Part shown: positions 62,401-64,000 of the stretch, piece after piece
Numbering within the stretch: the stretch's first letter is position 1
How the letters are laid out: each line of letters starts with the position of its first letter
Source of the DNA: Pedobacter roseus
GTDB lineage: Bacteria > Bacteroidota > Bacteroidia > Sphingobacteriales > Sphingobacteriaceae
NCBI RefSeq assembly: GCF_014395225.1
Contig: NZ_CP060723.1
Location: forward strand, 5,208,001-5,272,000
DNA length: 64,000 nt
Direction of reading: 5' to 3'
Notes under the pieces: model-generated
Told to the model about the DNA's origin: nothing
Database searches by the model: none
What the model saw: the letters and a program-made list of their open reading frames with translations, nothing else
Position numbers and translations under genes: made by a program

Positions 62401-62566
62401 TGGTAGAAACACCAGAACTGGATATTCCTTTGATTTTAACACTTACACCAGGAAGCGGCATTCCGTCTTCCGAGCCCGTAACTGTCCCAGTGATTGTTCT
62501 TTCTTGCGCTATTGCTGAGGTGGCAATAAATAGCAATATGAACAAACTTTGTAGAAGTTTTTTCAT
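59438..62566 (-). CDS. SusC/RagA family TonB-linked outer-membrane protein
   Basis: 1042-aa TonB-dependent transporter. Signal peptide to about residue 20, then a carboxypeptidase-regulatory-like D2 domain (ITGTVTGSEDGMPLPGVSVKI, about 25-105), plug domain (about 115-235, with GVKILSTGGATGASSNINIR and the SusC signature around VLKGPAAAVLYGSRAVAGAV), and a beta-barrel ending in GGFLKLSF with the terminal Phe. It imports its substrate using TonB energy together with the SusD-like protein just downstream. The 266-base upstream gap separates it from another SusD gene, behind a terminator, so this operon has its own promoter. Confidence 0.95.
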   Translation of the reverse strand: MKKLLQSLFILLFIATSAIAQERTITGTVTGSEDGMPLPGVSVKIKGISSSGVSTNATGKFSIKVSTDAKNLIFSSVGYSTQEVAIRGSVINVSLEVDSKSLSEVVVTALGQKREAKSLGYAATTVKNSDLTAGRSTNVVNALAGKVAGVKILSTGGATGASSNINIRQATTFTGSNQPLWVLDGIPIDNGGGAQSVNTGSTSSNRGIDLNQDDIESVTILKGPAAAVLYGSRAVAGAVIVTTKKGSKGQAGRVELSSNYNYIEVNRLPDYQNQYSQGANGLYDSFSQMSWGAKITGQTVTNYLGNPETLTAYPDNVKDIFKGGYNLQNNVTFSGGTEKTAYYFNYGNFKESGYIDNNTLAKNNFTVNASTQLSKNLTISSSIQYIHNNSVGTPTGNARSNPLFDGMTLPRTYNLANYPFETAAGLNNIPSNRVNNPGYTYYNVLGTDNPLWSIKYVLFKQKIDRAIGNVGLDYKIADWLSANYKIGIDQYTNVSKTINEKSANNNQSASRSGSIIDNTTNRREVSSYFNLVANKRFLKDFGARFLLGNEINYRRLDQLQVTGNGIQAAHNYNISNTLTYVPAQAITEQSLVGVYADISLDYKSFAYLSFTGRRDVSSTFAPDKRSYFYPKVDASFIATEAFPQLKQNDILTYLKIRANYAKVGREAPVYSTGTYFGTVGPSDGFGPNLIFPFNGVNGQTFSNAAGNINIKPEFTASREVGLEAKFLKDRLSIDVAYYSTKSTDIIFSVPSAPSSGFTSTLLNAGTLKAHGIELLISGTPVKTTDFNWDLSVNFTKGRNEVVELAPGVPFIGNGGFTNPQGRIVTGYQYGTLFGQVFKKLNGKDVVDANGRLSSGQINTAELQPIGDPNPKWTGGVNTTFSYKGLSLSLFADIRYGGDIYSRTITDLRRYGVAAETGNRDRLYVHNAVYADGSPNNTLITAEQYYSDLYSSAAQEYAVFDGSWIRLREATLSYRIPSKLLNKLSFIKGINVGLTGRNLLMYAPNFPHLDPENNLLGVGNGQGIEYNGQPQTRTYGGFLKLSF

Positions 62567-62784
62567 AAAAAAATAGTTTAGTTTAGTTAATAATAGTACA
62601 ATATAAGACTTAGTATTTTGTAATACAAATTTTACAAAATAAAAATTTATACTATTTTTAAAAAGGCCTTAAAACTTGAAATAAACTGATAATCAGCGGT
62701 TAATTATAGGATCAAGCAAGTGCCGGCAACAGGCCAAAGGGTTAAAATTTAGCTTAAATAAGCTGATTTCAGAAAAAGAGTACA

Positions 62785-62816
62785 TAAAAAAAGAGGCTAT
62801 CTTTTCAGATAGCCTC
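62785..62816 (-). terminator. terminator after the partial SusD gene
   Basis: Perfect ten-pair stem GAGGCTATCT / AGATAGCCTC with a four-base loop, ending in seven T on the minus strand. It separates two SusC/D operons. Confidence 0.85.
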
Positions 62817-62832
62817 AGCAATATTATTTTAG

Positions 62833-64000
62833 TTAAAAGTTATTAACTTCTGAGTTCGTATTAATTTCTGCAAGCGGTATTGCGAAAGTGTAACGATCAT
62901 CCGAAACAGGAACAGTTGTACCTATACCAAAAGAAGGAAGAGGAGTGGCTTTTCTGGCCAGATCGTTATACCTAAACCCTTCAGCCAGCAACTCAATCCG
63001 TCTTTCTTTCAGAATTGCATTTACCAGATCAGTTGGGGTTGCAAAAGCACCAAATACATAAGCAGCATCAGAACGTGTACGCACTGCCTGTAGGATAGCT
63101 CTCGAACGCACTAAATTACCACCCGTAACTAAAGCTTCTGCCTCAGCAACATTAAGCAATACTTCTGCATAGCGAATAATTGGAACAAAATCTATAAACG
63201 GTGAAGTGCCTGAGAATTTAGTTACCCTGCGTACCGTACTGGTAGAAGACAGCGCTACGTTACCTGTTAAACTGGATTTCCTCGCATCAGTTGCAGGCCA
63301 AGCAGCGTCGGCGTATATACCAGCACCTGTTTGGTTTAGAAAATATTCTACGTTACTGTTATAGTAATACCCAAGCTGATTCTGTGTTCCGGGTGCATTG
63401 GTATCTGCCATTGGTAAAGAGAAAATCGATTCAGAAGTAGTATAAGGAGCAGCAAAAACATTAGCAACATTGGCCTGTAAAGCATGGGGCGTTCTTGCTG
63501 CGTTAATAAACGGCGCAACTTGCGGAACCAGTTTATTTCCTTCTTCAATTACTTTTGCATAGTTGCCCATAGCCAGATAAACACGCGTTTTTAATGCGAT
63601 GGCTGTGTTTTTATGCGCCCTGGTTGTGTTAGCCAAAGCAGAACCCTGTCCATCAGGTAAACCAGCTTCTGCATCATCCAGATCTTTGATGATCTGCGCA
63701 TACACCGCTGCAACGGTACTACTTTTTAATGCATTATTGGCTAGTGAAGTTTCGGGTTGCAAACGCAATGGCAAACCACGTGAGCTGCCGTTATTCTGTA
63801 CATAAGGTTTAGCAAAAATCTGTATTAAAGAAAAATAGCTTAATGCCCTGATAAATTTAGCCTCACCAATATAGTTGGCGTTTAAAGCAGGGGTTAAAAC
63901 AGTTGAGTTGGTTTCTATCCCTTTTAAAAAGAGATTTACCCTGTTTATGGTTAAATAACCCTGCGACCAGAAACTGGCAATATAGGTGTTGGTAGAGTTA
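62833..64000 (-). CDS. SusD/RagB family lipoprotein, 5' part outside window
   Basis: About 388 C-terminal residues of a SusD-type protein; the frame is open to the right window edge, so the apparent start near 63774 is not real. Recognisable are WSQGYLTINRVNLFLKGIE, GEAKFIRALSYFSLIQIFAK and GLPLRLQPE of the SusD TPR helices, and the C-terminal part with VPIIRYAEVLLNVAEAEAL and ILKERRIELLAEGFRYNDLAR. It belongs to a second SusC/D pair whose SusC should lie further right. It belongs to the classical RagB/SusD family and so differs from the SusD-like_2 gene downstream. Confidence 0.92.
   Translation of the reverse strand, partial: NSTNTYIASFWSQGYLTINRVNLFLKGIETNSTVLTPALNANYIGEAKFIRALSYFSLIQIFAKPYVQNNGSSRGLPLRLQPETSLANNALKSSTVAAVYAQIIKDLDDAEAGLPDGQGSALANTTRAHKNTAIALKTRVYLAMGNYAKVIEEGNKLVPQVAPFINAARTPHALQANVANVFAAPYTTSESIFSLPMADTNAPGTQNQLGYYYNSNVEYFLNQTGAGIYADAAWPATDARKSSLTGNVALSSTSTVRRVTKFSGTSPFIDFVPIIRYAEVLLNVAEAEALVTGGNLVRSRAILQAVRTRSDAAYVFGAFATPTDLVNAILKERRIELLAEGFRYNDLARKATPLPSFGIGTTVPVSDDRYTFAIPLAEINTNSEVNNF

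Noticed and set aside
63774..63774. Apparent start of the last SusD gene
   Set aside because: The frame continues to the window edge and its translation upstream gives standard SusD helices, so the gene is truncated by the window, not started here.

Overview
The window is an AT-rich chromosomal segment from a Bacteroidota bacterium, most likely of the family Sphingobacteriaceae (Pedobacter-like). Signs are SusC/SusD pairs, a type-B type IX secretion C-terminal domain, many lipoproteins ending their signal in SCKK-like motifs, the lack of strong Shine-Dalgarno sequences, and -7 boxes of the TAnnTTTG type. Taxonomy is inferred from protein style, not from a marker search.

Layout. 1-6.5 kb: 3' part of polA, a TonB/MORN-repeat lipoprotein, a small repeat-bearing secreted protein, and two tandem PqiA-like membrane proteins. 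6.5-14.5 kb: DUF4834, YwbE, a DUF3472 protein and uvrB on the minus strand, then a HupE-like permease with an M1 aminopeptidase, diverging from a DUF6702 protein. 14.6-19.9 kb: a degenerate polysaccharide-deacetylase-like protein, a palindromic repeat, upp, a small tyrosine-phosphatase-like protein, yjjG-type nucleotidase, DUF4476, a DinB-like protein and a lipoprotein with three HGxPxHxC repeats. 19.9-30.7 kb: surface and glycan genes (HEXXH lipoprotein, flippase, FkbM methyltransferase, repeat protein pair, a 1365-residue T9SS cargo, SAM methyltransferase, glycosyltransferase). 30.8-36.8 kb: a PA2169-like stress protein and a complete cyanophycin locus (cphA divergent from cyanophycinase and isoaspartyl peptidase), then a TPR protein. 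37-46 kb: tail-specific protease, SPFH protein, three tiny membrane proteins (one only 41 aa), CapA-like and NlpC/P60 lipoproteins or secreted proteins, pyruvate dehydrogenase E1-alpha and E2. 46-53 kb: DUF885 peptidase-like lipoprotein, a GxxExxY nuclease-fold gene wrapped in repeats, cupin, serine hydrolase, a duplicated PH-like membrane protein, YbaB, a UPF0173 hydrolase and tRNA-Arg(CCT). 53-64 kb: SDR, metG, LD-carboxypeptidase, DoxX, then a SusC/SusD/lipoprotein operon and the end of a second SusD.

Most of the window is ordinary housekeeping and envelope biology. The best candidate for an undescribed system is the GxxExxY gene at 48 kb: its stop codon abuts a complete two-tier palindromic element, its 5' side carries a matching half element in direct orientation, and a gene-less element of the same architecture sits 32 kb away at 16 kb. 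This looks like a gene-plus-repeat unit comparable in logic to REP sequences with their RAYT genes, but with a PD-(D/E)XK-type protein. Other points worth a second look are the tandem PqiA-like pair without MCE partners, repeat tracts that recur both between genes and inside the E2 lipoyl linker, a perfect 11-bp dyad on the uvrB promoter, and a 41-aa membrane ORF translationally coupled to its neighbour.
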